From positions 1-64,000 of the forward strand of contig JAEEIS010000060.1 in NCBI GenBank assembly GCA_016281475.1: a DNA stretch of 64,000 bases, given 5' to 3'. The notes under the pieces are model-generated. The model searched no databases and had not been told where the DNA came from. It saw nothing but the letters and a program-made list of their open reading frames with translations. Positions 19,098-29,275 of the stretch are shown here, one piece after another. Source of the DNA: Bacteroidales bacterium (GTDB lineage: Bacteria; Bacteroidota; Bacteroidia; Bacteroidales; P3). The position numbers and the translations under genes were made by a program. Position 1 is the stretch's first letter, and every line of letters begins with the position of its first letter.

Positions 19098-20183
19098 CTA
19101 GAACCGGAAGGAACCTCCTATGACGTGGGTGCCACGCAGATTGTCGTTGGTGCGGTAGGCGTAGTCGATGGTGAGGCTGGTATTGCCATCGCCCTTCTTC
19201 TTGTTGAGGGGGACGTTGATGGAGGCACCTGCACAAAGACCAGTGCTGGAGGTGGTGCGGGCAGCAGCGTCGAAGATGTCGGGCTCGTAGACATAGCCGC
19301 AACGGAGGCGCAGGATGTCGAGCAGGCCGTATTCCAGACCGATGGCGTAGTTGTCCTTCAGGAACGCATTGGAGGTGAAGGCCAGGGCCAGGGTGAGGTA
19401 CTGGTTGGCGGAGTTGAAGAGGAAGTCGTAGGAGAGACCAATCTTAAGGTTGGTGGGCAGCTCCATCTCGGCGGCGGGGTATTCGCCCGTCATGTTGTTG
19501 CCGGAATGGTTAGTGAAGGTGAAGGCCATGCCGTTGCCGCCATAGTAGAAGGCGGGGCCCCAGTTTTTGAGGGTGATACCGAACTTCAACTCGTCGTCGG
19601 CACCGGTGACATACTGGATGCCGGCATCGACAGCGAAACCGGAGGCATTGATGTCGGCCGTGGACTCGTTGATGATTTTGATGTTGACGCCACCATGGAT
19701 GGAGGTGGTGAAGGAGTGGGCGTAGGCCACATTGAGGTTCATCAGCGTGGGCGAGTAGGTGCCGTTGATAGCCTCGGGGCTTTCGACGGTGGTGATGTCG
19801 ATTTCGCCAACACTGGAAGTGACAACGCTAAGACCCAGCACACCGCGGTCGAACATGCGGACTGCCAAGCCGAAGGCGTTGACGGTGCCGCCGCTGTTGA
19901 GGCCGCTGTTGCCACCATAGAGCATGGTGTTGGAGTAGGTGGCTTCGATTTTGTTGATGAAGCTCAAGCCGGCGATGTTGGAGTAGAAGGCATCGAGACC
20001 GCGCACGTTGGCGACGTTGACACCGCCCCAACCATTGCTGCGAGCCCACGGGTTGATGAGCAACTGGGTGGCTCCGGCAGTACCTCTACGCTTATCGTTG
20101 CCAGCCCATGCGGACTCGACCGACAGCAGCATGACGAAGGCTACTACTGTGATTATTCTAAATATGTTTTTCATTTCAGTCAT
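19098..20183 (-). CDS. PorV/PorQ family outer-membrane barrel protein
   Basis: The 361-residue protein has a signal peptide (ending SAWAGN) and a long beta-rich body closing in GGSFRF, as expected for an outer-membrane barrel. The segment NPWARSNGWGGVNVANVRGL and the phrase FYSNIAGLSFI resemble the PorV/PorQ (LptO-like) family that shuttles or attaches T9SS cargo at the outer membrane. The start may be the ATG at 20183 or, three codons on, at 20174 (MKNIFRII). It is the last gene of the long operon, 23 bases behind the 1596-residue surface protein, suggesting it serves that protein. Confidence 0.82.
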   Translation of the reverse strand: MTEMKNIFRIITVVAFVMLLSVESAWAGNDKRRGTAGATQLLINPWARSNGWGGVNVANVRGLDAFYSNIAGLSFINKIEATYSNTMLYGGNSGLNSGGTVNAFGLAVRMFDRGVLGLSVVTSSVGEIDITTVESPEAINGTYSPTLMNLNVAYAHSFTTSIHGGVNIKIINESTADINASGFAVDAGIQYVTGADDELKFGITLKNWGPAFYYGGNGMAFTFTNHSGNNMTGEYPAAEMELPTNLKIGLSYDFLFNSANQYLTLALAFTSNAFLKDNYAIGLEYGLLDILRLRCGYVYEPDIFDAAARTTSSTGLCAGASINVPLNKKKGDGNTSLTIDYAYRTNDNLRGTHVIGGSFRF

Positions 20184-20206
20184 TTTTATAGGTTATCAAA
20201 CAATGC

Positions 20207-23200
20207 TTAGAATTGATAGTTTTGGAGGTCGACCTTACGCATGGTGCCAAACCACTTGACGACGCGCTCGCCGATGCCGGGTACCTTGAAGTGGATCAGA
20301 TAGACACCGCCGGCAATGGGGATGCCGTTGTGGTTGTGGAGATCCCAGTCGAGGGTGGTGGCAGTGCCCGAGGTGGGGCCGAGACGACGCACCAGGGTGC
20401 CGTCAAGAGTGTAGATGGAGACGGTGGATCCGGTGGGGACGTTGATGAAACGCACCTTGGTCTCGAGCTGGCTGAGGGACTCGTAAGTACTGGCACTGTA
20501 GTAGGGGTTGGGAACGACGCTGATGAGGCTGAGGATGGAATCCTGATAGCTCTTGCGCGAAGCATTCTTAGTGGCCTGGCCGGTGAGGGTGGCAATCTCG
20601 GGAGTGATTTCGAACATGTACATGGGGTAGTTGGCATTCTGTATCTCGGAATCGCCAAAGAGACGGACACTGGTGCCGTTGGGCGAGAGATAGCGGCCAT
20701 AGGGGGAGGTAACGTCGATGTCGACAGTCACATCACACGGGATGTTGATGGGGTTGTCGAAGAGGAAACGCTGGTTGACGAAGGGGATGTTAACCCACGC
20801 GGTGGAGGCAAAGAAGAGTGCCGCCGAGTCGCGCTGCGGGATTAGCGAGGTGCTCTCGCCGCTCAGCAAGCCATGGTTGACACGCAGGCGGTCGACATCG
20901 GTGGAGGGAACGAACTCCATGAGACGTTCGAGCGAGCCGAGCATCTTGACTGCCCAGCGACCAGCGTCGTAGGAAGGTGTCTTGTAGGAGGTGACAACCG
21001 AGTTGCGACCATTGACGATGTCGTAGAAGATCTGGTCGGTGGCGTTCATGACATAGATGAAGTGGCGGCCGCCCATGACGTAGTTTTGCGTGCCTTCCAT
21101 GAGGTCGGCCATGCTGGTGGGGTTCCAGAGCATGTCGGCACCGTTGAACTGGACGTAGCGCGAGTCTTCGCCAAAGAGGACGTTGAGACGCTCGCCGGTA
21201 ACGGTGTTGATAGCATAGCCGGGGAACCAACCCATGCCGGTGGCATTGATGTAGTCGGGATTGCTGGGATCATCGACATCGGAAGCAACACCAAGCTGCT
21301 CGGCGGTGCGACCCAACTTGTCGACAGAGGCGTGGTGACGCATCTGGAAACGACGGGCATTGCCTTCGGACTGGGTGTTGTCGTCGCACATCTCGAGGAC
21401 GGGGCAACGGGTCCACTTGGAGGTGTCGCTGGTGAAGACGATACGCACGCTGGGAAGCTTGGACATATCGTTAAAGTTCAACGACTTGTTCCAGTAGTTA
21501 TCCATCGTCTGACGAAGGATGTTCCACTTGTTGTAGTTGCGGGCAAAGAGGGAGCTAATGGAGGTGACGCTGTCGATGATATGGTCGAGAGCAAGATAGT
21601 AGCGATAATTGAAGGCGGGGTGGAACGGAAGTGTGGAGGTGACACCGTAAGGAGCCCAACCACCTTCGAGGCCTTCAAAGGTCTGGTAGCGGTCGACACC
21701 CACATAGGAGGGGTTCTGATACGGGTCGTCCTGATAACCTCTGTATAAGTCTTCGTCGAGATAGATTTCGGAGAGGCTGACTTCGCCAGTGGTGGTGAGG
21801 AACTCGCCACGAGCACCGTCGGAGAACTGGCTGCCCGAACGAATCCAGTTGTAGGTCATGTAGCTGTCGTCGTCGGGGAGATAAGAGAGCCAGGGCTTCG
21901 AGTTGTCGGCATAGGTGACAGAGGAACGGAGCACAACCTTCTCGTTGACAAAGCCACCGTAGTAGCGCGAAACGAGGTTGTCGCTGTTCTGGGTGGTGAT
22001 GATAAGAGGAGTGGCCACGGGCTGCGGGTTGCTCATGGCAACGGCAATGCCGAGGTCGAGGAAGAGCTGCTCGTTGTAGCGGCCGAGGTTGAAGTCGGAA
22101 CGTGCAGTGAGGACATCATCGTAGAGATAGGGGTTGTCGGCATAGGTGGGATCTTCGGGCGACTTGGAGATGGTCCAACCGCAATCGTCGATATCCTCTT
22201 CGTGGTCGAACTTGATGATGTATTTGCCAGCCTTGACATTCAGGGGGTCGATGACTTCGACATGAATGGGGCCGTAGTTTTCCTCGTAGTGGGGATTGAG
22301 AATCTGACAGGGCTGGGGAGTGGCGAGCATACCAGTGCCGTCGGCCTTGAACTTACCGGCAGGTCTGCCCGGCACACCGGGAGCACCCATGAGTTCCTGG
22401 ATGGAGGCCTCGGTGAGACGGAGGACGGAGCCACCATTGCCATAGCCTTCGATACGCGTAATGTTGGGGCACATGCCGAACTCAGCCTGCACGACGGTAC
22501 CGCCGTTCTCGGTAGCGGGGTCGTGGGGGATGGCGGTGACGGCAGTGATGGTCTTGCCAAACTCGTCCTTACGACCGGCAAGGTAGGGCTCTTTCTGACC
22601 ATCGAGGAACGCGGCCTCGGTCTGAGAGTATTCCTTGTAGCGGTTCTGGGCGTAGGCAATGCAGATGAAGTAGTATTCCTTGTTGTTCACCAGACCGATG
22701 TTGCGGCCTTCGGCGAAAGCATCGGTGGTGATGCGGAAGACGTGCTGGATGCCCTGGTTGGAGCCTTCGACCATGATGTTGGGCTGGAGAAGGCCAGTGG
22801 TGCTGTTCTGAGTGTAGTTGACAAGGGTTCCGATGGGCAGCTGGGGGTTGGACTCGGTAGAGTCGTAGAAGTTGCGGATGTCGCACTGGGCAACGAGCTG
22901 GGCCTTGGTTATGTCGCGGATGTCAGCGATGGAGACGCTAGCATCTTTGAGCTGATAGATCTGGTAGCCCTCGAACTTGTAGCTGCGCTGGTCGTCGGTG
23001 TAGACATATGTGGAATCGTCAAGAGTGTAGGAACGGACGATGGCGGGGTCGATTTCGGAGTAGTGCTCGCCATAGTTGTTGCTGTTGGGGTTGTCGTACT
23101 TGATGTAGAGGATGACCTCGTTGTTCATCTCCTGGACAACCAGCGAGGGAGCATCAGGACCATCGAGGACCTTGAAGCAGTTCTCGAAGAGGGCCTGGCA

Positions 23201-24997
23201 GACATCGTCGATTTCGCGGAGGAGGTCGACGGAGGACTCAGCCTTGCCCGAAGGAGCCTGTGCAAAAGGAATACCTACGGTGACATAGTTCAGAGCACCA
23301 GGTTTCAGGGTGAAAGGACCAGCAGACTGCATGAAACGACGGTCTTCAGGGCTGTTGCCAGCAGTGACCTCGGTCCAGACATCGACCTGGTTGCCGTCGG
23401 TACCCCAGTAGAGAGGATCGCTATCGCCAGGGAACATGAAGTCGCAGTCGAATTCGGTGGTACCGTCGTTGCTGCCGTTTCCACCATATTTCATGCGCTG
23501 ACCGTTCTTCCAATAACCACGAAGGTAGTTGTAATAGTCGGTAGCCTTGGAGGGCTCGCCGATGATGGCGTCGTTACTATTGTTGTAGTAGACGAAACGG
23601 CGCATACCGAAACGCTCGTCGTCGACGATGTTGTTACCGAAGTTCACACCGTTGATGGCGCAGTTGCCAATGGCATCGCCAGGGGTGAAATACCAAGCCT
23701 GGGGATAGTATTGGTCGGCGTCGTCGGTGAGGGAGATGGTGTCGTAGGTGCCGTCAGGCAGCAGATAGCGCTGGAGCTGAGAGGGGAAGTAAGCACGCAT
23801 CTTGCCAATGTCGATCTTGGGGTTGTCCTTGCCATCGGGATCCATGTAGGGGCCCTGGAAGAAGTCGATACCTACTGCAGGGGGAATGCCCGTGTAGGAA
23901 CCCGAACCGGGACCGTCGGACTCGTCACCATTGTAGCAGTAGCCGAGACCACGCTTGACATCGCAACCGACAAAGTCGTCGCGGGCAAAACCCAAATCGG
24001 GGTCGACCCACTGGCTGAAGTAGGTTTCGCGAAGTTCGTAAGTGGAACGGTTGATAATCTCGTAGGAGTAGAAGGTCATGTTGTTGATTTCGTCGTTGGT
24101 GGAGAAGGCGAAAGCCTGGGCACGGATTTCCATACCGATGGGCTGGCCTTGGGACTCGAGGTGGACGTTACCCATATCGTTGAAAATCCACCAAATGGTC
24201 TGGTCGCCCTTCAGCACCTGGTCGGAAAGGAGACCGCCTGTGACGATACCCGCCTCGGTCTCAGCAGTGACGGAGACATGGGAGGTGTATTCGCGACCCC
24301 ACTGGGCCTTCAGGGTACGAGGGCAGAGGTCGTTGTTGAAATCGTAGTAGGGATAGTCACCGTCTTCCCATTTGTAGACACCGTCGTGGTTGGCATCGAA
24401 GAAGGGGGCCAGGTAGGGAGACTGGTTCTCACCGCCCATGGCTGGCCAGTTCTTGATGGTTGCAGAGATGGCTTCGGGAGCAAAAGACTCGTTGGGAGTA
24501 GCACCGTTTTCATCATAGTCGAACATGGACATGAAGTCCAAGACCTCGGTCTTGGTGATGATGTAGTGCTTGTCGTACTGGTTGCAGACAGGGAGGTCGA
24601 CAGCGGCGGTGGTCAGCTCAAGGGGACCGGGCCAGTAGTCGTCACCGTCCTGACCGAAACGCAATGCGGCAATACGGAGCTGCTCGTTCACATCGGTACC
24701 ACCAATCCACAATGCGGCACAGTAGAGAGGGCAGGTGTTGCTGTTCTTGGGCAGGTGGTACTGGGCCACGCTACCGTCATACCACATGTTGCCATAGCCG
24801 TTAATAAGAGCTCTGACATTGTTGACATTCAATTCAGCGGTACTTTGTGCTCTTTTGCATCGGGCGGCTTGTGCCTTCACAGCCGTCTGGTTCGAACGAG
24901 AACGCTTGCAGACCTTGCAATCCTCAGCGTATGCCGTCCCTCCCAACATGGAGCATAGGCAGGCCACCAATACTAATTTGCTAATTATATTCTTCAT
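20207..24997 (-). CDS. Large exported protein with T9SS/FlgD-like C-terminal domain
   Basis: The 1596-residue product has a signal peptide (about 1-24, ending GTAYAED) followed by a Cys-containing, basic stretch. The body is Asp-, Asn-, Tyr- and Trp-rich, with calcium-site-like FFDANHDGVYKWEDGDYPYY. The last 110 residues form an Ig-like, FlgD/T9SS-type domain (SVVPNPYYSAS, then STVSIYTLDGTLVRRLG, then GIPIAGGVYLIHF) but lack the usual short conserved final motif. It lies between a TonB receptor and a PorV-like gene, a set common in Bacteroidota with T9SS. No enzymatic domain is recognised. It is probably a surface or outer-membrane-associated component working with its neighbours. Confidence 0.72.
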   Translation of the reverse strand: MKNIISKLVLVACLCSMLGGTAYAEDCKVCKRSRSNQTAVKAQAARCKRAQSTAELNVNNVRALINGYGNMWYDGSVAQYHLPKNSNTCPLYCAALWIGGTDVNEQLRIAALRFGQDGDDYWPGPLELTTAAVDLPVCNQYDKHYIITKTEVLDFMSMFDYDENGATPNESFAPEAISATIKNWPAMGGENQSPYLAPFFDANHDGVYKWEDGDYPYYDFNNDLCPRTLKAQWGREYTSHVSVTAETEAGIVTGGLLSDQVLKGDQTIWWIFNDMGNVHLESQGQPIGMEIRAQAFAFSTNDEINNMTFYSYEIINRSTYELRETYFSQWVDPDLGFARDDFVGCDVKRGLGYCYNGDESDGPGSGSYTGIPPAVGIDFFQGPYMDPDGKDNPKIDIGKMRAYFPSQLQRYLLPDGTYDTISLTDDADQYYPQAWYFTPGDAIGNCAINGVNFGNNIVDDERFGMRRFVYYNNSNDAIIGEPSKATDYYNYLRGYWKNGQRMKYGGNGSNDGTTEFDCDFMFPGDSDPLYWGTDGNQVDVWTEVTAGNSPEDRRFMQSAGPFTLKPGALNYVTVGIPFAQAPSGKAESSVDLLREIDDVCQALFENCFKVLDGPDAPSLVVQEMNNEVILYIKYDNPNSNNYGEHYSEIDPAIVRSYTLDDSTYVYTDDQRSYKFEGYQIYQLKDASVSIADIRDITKAQLVAQCDIRNFYDSTESNPQLPIGTLVNYTQNSTTGLLQPNIMVEGSNQGIQHVFRITTDAFAEGRNIGLVNNKEYYFICIAYAQNRYKEYSQTEAAFLDGQKEPYLAGRKDEFGKTITAVTAIPHDPATENGGTVVQAEFGMCPNITRIEGYGNGGSVLRLTEASIQELMGAPGVPGRPAGKFKADGTGMLATPQPCQILNPHYEENYGPIHVEVIDPLNVKAGKYIIKFDHEEDIDDCGWTISKSPEDPTYADNPYLYDDVLTARSDFNLGRYNEQLFLDLGIAVAMSNPQPVATPLIITTQNSDNLVSRYYGGFVNEKVVLRSSVTYADNSKPWLSYLPDDDSYMTYNWIRSGSQFSDGARGEFLTTTGEVSLSEIYLDEDLYRGYQDDPYQNPSYVGVDRYQTFEGLEGGWAPYGVTSTLPFHPAFNYRYYLALDHIIDSVTSISSLFARNYNKWNILRQTMDNYWNKSLNFNDMSKLPSVRIVFTSDTSKWTRCPVLEMCDDNTQSEGNARRFQMRHHASVDKLGRTAEQLGVASDVDDPSNPDYINATGMGWFPGYAINTVTGERLNVLFGEDSRYVQFNGADMLWNPTSMADLMEGTQNYVMGGRHFIYVMNATDQIFYDIVNGRNSVVTSYKTPSYDAGRWAVKMLGSLERLMEFVPSTDVDRLRVNHGLLSGESTSLIPQRDSAALFFASTAWVNIPFVNQRFLFDNPINIPCDVTVDIDVTSPYGRYLSPNGTSVRLFGDSEIQNANYPMYMFEITPEIATLTGQATKNASRKSYQDSILSLISVVPNPYYSASTYESLSQLETKVRFINVPTGSTVSIYTLDGTLVRRLGPTSGTATTLDWDLHNHNGIPIAGGVYLIHFKVPGIGERVVKWFGTMRKVDLQNYQF

Positions 24998-25026
24998 ATC
25001 TTTATTATTTTTTCTCGTTAGTGTAA

Positions 25027-28000
25027 TTAGAAGGAGTAGACCAGACTGAGTCTGAACGTGCGCGGGGAGCTATATCTCCAATAGCCGTTGACTAGAGAGA
25101 TGGCATAAAGGTCGCGGTAGGATTGGGGGTCAAGATAACTGTTGATGACGTTCTGGGTCTCAGGATCGGTGAGGTAGCCATCGTCCTCGGTGTTACCCGT
25201 GATGGGGAAGACACTCGTGGTGTTGCGGATGTTGAAGAGGTTGTTGATGGTCAGAGCCAGAGTCAAGTTGGACTGACGCTTGCCAACCTTCACGGGGAAG
25301 GACTTGTCGATAATCACGTCGAAATAGAAGCCCCAAGGCAGACGAGCGCCATAGTAGCTACCGACGATGGTAGGCTGCGTGTGGCTGAAGGCCTTAGTGT
25401 AGGGACGGCCCGACTGGGCAACGGCAACGAAGTTGACACCGAAGTTCTCGAGAAGCTTGATGGACTCGCTACGCTCTTCGCCAGTCTCCTTGTCCTTCAC
25501 AACACGGTCGATGGTGGGTCCGTTGTACTTGGTGCCGCCAAGGAGACGGTAGTCGAAGTTCAACTTGAACTCGTGACGACGGTCGTCGTTGATAGGATTG
25601 AGCATCTTAAGAGTGGTGTAGCCTTCCTTGATAAGCTCCTGCATGGTGGTACTCGACAGACCAGTACCCTCGGCATACTGCAGGGTGTAGTTGGCGGAGA
25701 TACGGATATTCTTCGACTGGCGCAGGTCGTAACCCACGGTGAGACCCTTGATGGTCTTGAAGTCGAGGTTGTCGTAGGAGTAGTAGTTCTGGTTGGGGTC
25801 GGCACCGGCATACTGGACCAGCTGGATCAGGTCGCGCGTCTCCTTGTAGTAGGCACTGATGCTGATAGCGGAGTTCTTATTAAGTGCCTGCTGGAAGCCG
25901 AGCTCGTAGTTGGTAACTCTTTCGGGCTTCAGGTTGGGGTTGTTGAAATAGTTCTTCTGAGACATGTAGAGGTAGCTCAGATAATCGGCACGCCAGCTGC
26001 TAGACGGGCGGCGGGCAATAATGTCGTAGTTGGCCTTGAACTGCGAATTTTCACCGACGGGGAAGGAGAATGCGATACGAGGCATCACCACAATCTGGGT
26101 CTTATAATCCTCGAAGGCCTCCTCGCCGACAGAGTTGTCGGCCAGAGCCTTCTGACCCTTTACAGTGCGGTAGGGAGTGGGTTTGCCCGACTTACCAGCC
26201 AATGAGCTTGGAGAGCTGAGCTCGACACCATTAGCATCGTACCAGACAGAACCATTACGGTAACCATAGATGGTGGGCTCGTCGGCATCGGCAGCATCAA
26301 CATAGACCACCCAGTCGTCGCCAGCACCCGCATAGATGTCGCCCTGATAAGGAGCGGAACCGTCTCTCAGGTCGCGCACAGTATGGGACTCATACAGCAG
26401 ATAGGGGTCTTTGAGCACATACTGGTTGCCATCGAAGAAGTCGACACGCACACCCACGTTGAAGATAAGGTCTTGGAAGTAGAACTGATCCTGGAGGTAA
26501 CCAGCGTAGTAGGTAGGAGTGTAAGAAGGAATATAGCGGTACTTGGGATTCGAGGGATGATAGAAATCGCTCAAACTCCAGTTGCTGCTGTTGTACTTGT
26601 GACCGGCATGGTCATAGCCATAGTAGCTGACCAGCTGCGAACCATTGTTGAAAAGTTCGTCGGACGAGAACATGTCCAAACCACCAGCCTGAACATAGAG
26701 TTCGGGGTTGTATCTGTCGACATCAATCCACGACTGGGCATTGACATTGGGGTAGCCGTTGCCAATGAGGTAGTCGCGCAGAGCTCTGTCGAAATAGGTC
26801 TGACCAGCGGTATTCACCAATCTGTCGTAGTCGACATAGAGGGTGGTACCTTCCCAGCGGTAGTGCGGGTTGCTCAGATCCATCTGGCTGATATGGGCGT
26901 TGGCGTTCTGGCGCATGATGGTCCACAGACCAGTGGCATCGACACCATAGGAAGACTGGTCGACACGGTCATACTGGAAACCAATTTCAATTTCGTGACC
27001 CTTGATTTCAGCCTTGGCCTTAGCAGCAAGATAGATGTAGTCGCTCTGGGAGGAACTGAACGAACCGTCCTGATAGCCGACATTGTTCAATAGGCCGTAA
27101 ACATTGCCAGGGGTGTCGCCATTGGCGAGACCTTTGAAGAAACGGAGATTGTCGATATTGGTCAGCAGCGGAGCCACATCTGGAAGGCTGAGGAGCTGCA
27201 AGTTGTAGTTGGCATAAATCTGATTGCCGGCAAAAGGCTGATAGGTACTCCAGTCAATCACATCACGCCAGCTGTTCTGCACCATAGCGGTGCGCGAAAT
27301 ACCATTGTAGTTGAACGAAGGAACAAGCTCGTAGGAACGCTCCTGATTGGTCTCGACAGAACCATTGAAACCATACTTGAAGACATCGTTGAGCGATCCG
27401 CCGAACACCTCGTTATAGGTGTGAGAGCGGGCGCGGTTGAACATGGCGGTGATATTGTACATCACATTCTTCACTGCCTTGCCCTCTTTGCTGGTACCAT
27501 CGGTGTTGTCGGCCGAAGGAGCGTCATTGTCGGGGAAACGCTGGGTGAAGTCAACCGTGACGTCCCAGTTGATATACTTATAAATGCTGTTGGCACTACG
27601 GCTCATGTTGAGAGGCATCAGGGCGACCTGAGGCGCATACTGATAGTCGAAATCACCAGTGACGGTCAACGTGGCAAAGTCGGTGAAACGCACGTCGAAA
27701 GCCAACTGAGAGTTGAAGGTATAGGTACGCATGTTAGGCACACGGCTGGCATCGCCACCGAAGTCATTCTTCGTCAAGTTCTTGATTTCGACGAAAGCAT
27801 CTCTATACAGACCTCTCTCAGCAGAGTAGTTGACAGAACCCGTGACAGGGTCGTAGCTGATGGGTGCCTGCTCATACTGACGCACCAAGGCATCGTTCAC
27901 CACGCGGTAGCGATAGCCCTTGGGGCGGTAGAGCGAATTGTTCCGATAGCTTCCTTGCAAAGTCAAACGGAATCCAACCAAGGTCTGGTCACCAGTCTTC

Positions 28001-28794
28001 TCACCGTTCTCGTCCAAGATATCTTTCTTCACGGCAGGACCGGTCAGATAAATCTGCAGCTGGTTATACATGCGGTAGTCCAGCAGAGCGTCGTAACGGA
28101 TAGAACCATGGAACTGGCTCGTTGGCGGTTTCAGTGTGATAATCTGGGTGCCGCCAATAGCCTCACCGATGCTGGCGGGCGTACCACCAAGGATAACCTG
28201 GATTTCGGCGATAGCCTCCTTAGGCACATTGACACCCGTACGCTTACGAACACCACCCGTCATCGTCACCATGCCTTCCTCACCACGGGCAGTACTGGTA
28301 CCACCATCGTTATAACCGACACCACCCACAGCGGCGACGATGCTCTCGACCGAGGTACCTGGCATGTGGGCAATATCGTCAGCCGACATACGCTGGCCAG
28401 TCTCAGCAGAACCGATATCAATAATCGGGTTCTTGGACTCCTTAATCTCGACCACCTCCAGTGTCGTCGACGACGTGGTGAGCTCGATGTTACAGGGCGA
28501 GATACCGGAGGCTTTCACGTTAAAGCCTTCACGCGTATAGGTGTTGTAACCCACGCATGATGCCTGGATGTCATACTGACCCACAGGCAGCGGCTTAATC
28601 GTAAACCTACCCTCCATGTCTGTTTGCGTACCCTTGATTTGTTTTCCGTCTTGCTTGGCAACGACGTTGGCAAAAGGCACAGGCTCTTTTGTCTTCGGAT
28701 CGGTAATGGTACCTACAATAGCACCCTGCGCCAGGACGACATTCGCCATCAGCAGCAGACCGATTGTCAGTAGTACTTTTCTAAACATACTCAT
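25027..28794 (-). CDS. TonB-dependent receptor with N-terminal carboxypeptidase-regulatory-like domain
   Basis: The 1255-residue outer-membrane receptor has a signal peptide (ending VVLAQG), a carboxypeptidase-like beta-sandwich (GAIVGTITDPKTKEPVPFAN to about residue 105), and a plug domain (IDIGSAETGQRMSADDIAHM, then the segment ending GGTPASIGEAIGG). A 22-strand-type barrel follows and ends FRLSLVYSF. These receptors import ligands using the TonB-ExbBD system. The ligand is not evident: no SusD-like lipoprotein is next to it, and its partner is the 1596-residue protein. Start at 28794 or two codons later. Confidence 0.9.
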   Translation of the reverse strand: MSMFRKVLLTIGLLLMANVVLAQGAIVGTITDPKTKEPVPFANVVAKQDGKQIKGTQTDMEGRFTIKPLPVGQYDIQASCVGYNTYTREGFNVKASGISPCNIELTTSSTTLEVVEIKESKNPIIDIGSAETGQRMSADDIAHMPGTSVESIVAAVGGVGYNDGGTSTARGEEGMVTMTGGVRKRTGVNVPKEAIAEIQVILGGTPASIGEAIGGTQIITLKPPTSQFHGSIRYDALLDYRMYNQLQIYLTGPAVKKDILDENGEKTGDQTLVGFRLTLQGSYRNNSLYRPKGYRYRVVNDALVRQYEQAPISYDPVTGSVNYSAERGLYRDAFVEIKNLTKNDFGGDASRVPNMRTYTFNSQLAFDVRFTDFATLTVTGDFDYQYAPQVALMPLNMSRSANSIYKYINWDVTVDFTQRFPDNDAPSADNTDGTSKEGKAVKNVMYNITAMFNRARSHTYNEVFGGSLNDVFKYGFNGSVETNQERSYELVPSFNYNGISRTAMVQNSWRDVIDWSTYQPFAGNQIYANYNLQLLSLPDVAPLLTNIDNLRFFKGLANGDTPGNVYGLLNNVGYQDGSFSSSQSDYIYLAAKAKAEIKGHEIEIGFQYDRVDQSSYGVDATGLWTIMRQNANAHISQMDLSNPHYRWEGTTLYVDYDRLVNTAGQTYFDRALRDYLIGNGYPNVNAQSWIDVDRYNPELYVQAGGLDMFSSDELFNNGSQLVSYYGYDHAGHKYNSSNWSLSDFYHPSNPKYRYIPSYTPTYYAGYLQDQFYFQDLIFNVGVRVDFFDGNQYVLKDPYLLYESHTVRDLRDGSAPYQGDIYAGAGDDWVVYVDAADADEPTIYGYRNGSVWYDANGVELSSPSSLAGKSGKPTPYRTVKGQKALADNSVGEEAFEDYKTQIVVMPRIAFSFPVGENSQFKANYDIIARRPSSSWRADYLSYLYMSQKNYFNNPNLKPERVTNYELGFQQALNKNSAISISAYYKETRDLIQLVQYAGADPNQNYYSYDNLDFKTIKGLTVGYDLRQSKNIRISANYTLQYAEGTGLSSTTMQELIKEGYTTLKMLNPINDDRRHEFKLNFDYRLLGGTKYNGPTIDRVVKDKETGEERSESIKLLENFGVNFVAVAQSGRPYTKAFSHTQPTIVGSYYGARLPWGFYFDVIIDKSFPVKVGKRQSNLTLALTINNLFNIRNTTSVFPITGNTEDDGYLTDPETQNVINSYLDPQSYRDLYAISLVNGYWRYSSPRTFRLSLVYSF

Positions 28795-28821
28795 TTAGGT
28801 ATTATTACTATGATGAATTAA

Positions 28822-29235
28822 TTAATTATCGTATGATTCCGTATTGGAAATATATTTGTTTGTAAGAATAGTCTGATAGATAATGGCCTGACGCAGGTCG
28901 AACCCCGTTGCGTCAGCCTCCACGTTCCGCTCGGCGACTGGCATTGCCACCCGCGCATGCGGCGTCGCGTTGGCAGCCGCACGGCTCTTTGCATTGCTGG
29001 CCGTGCTCTCGTAGCTATAATAGCCAGCCGAAGCCGCCTCGTTGGCAAACGAAGACGAGCGACCCGTTTCCTCCACCTTCGTCGCCTCGTCGAAAAGCGA
29101 CTCGAAGGCATTCTTCACAGTGCCTGCCGTGGAAGCGGTTTCGCTCTCTAGTTCGGACACCTGTTTGCGATACGCCTTGCGTACCGACAGCCCGAACCAG
29201 AGAGCCACTGCCAAAAATATGACGAAACCGTTCAT
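28822..29235 (-). CDS. Small single-pass membrane protein of unknown function
   Basis: The 137-residue protein has one N-terminal membrane helix (FVIFLAVALWFGLSV), a positively charged flank (RKAYRKQ), then a long Ala/Ser/Glu-rich, probably disordered or coiled segment. It ends with a better-ordered motif FDLRQAIIYQTILTNKYI. Its place directly after secDF and before the TonB receptor, with gaps of 40 and 27 bases, suggests co-expression. I do not recognise a named family; an envelope accessory role is inference. Confidence 0.7.
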   Translation of the reverse strand: MNGFVIFLAVALWFGLSVRKAYRKQVSELESETASTAGTVKNAFESLFDEATKVEETGRSSSFANEAASAGYYSYESTASNAKSRAAANATPHARVAMPVAERNVEADATGFDLRQAIIYQTILTNKYISNTESYDN

Positions 29236-29275
29236 TATATATCTTTCTTACCTTTCAAAATACATGTTATGCGCG

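Noticed and set aside
22202..24958. Plus-strand frame of 918 residues opposite the 1596-residue gene
   Set aside because: It is a low-complexity Val/Gly/Asp-rich shadow of a real, signal-peptide-bearing gene on the other strand.
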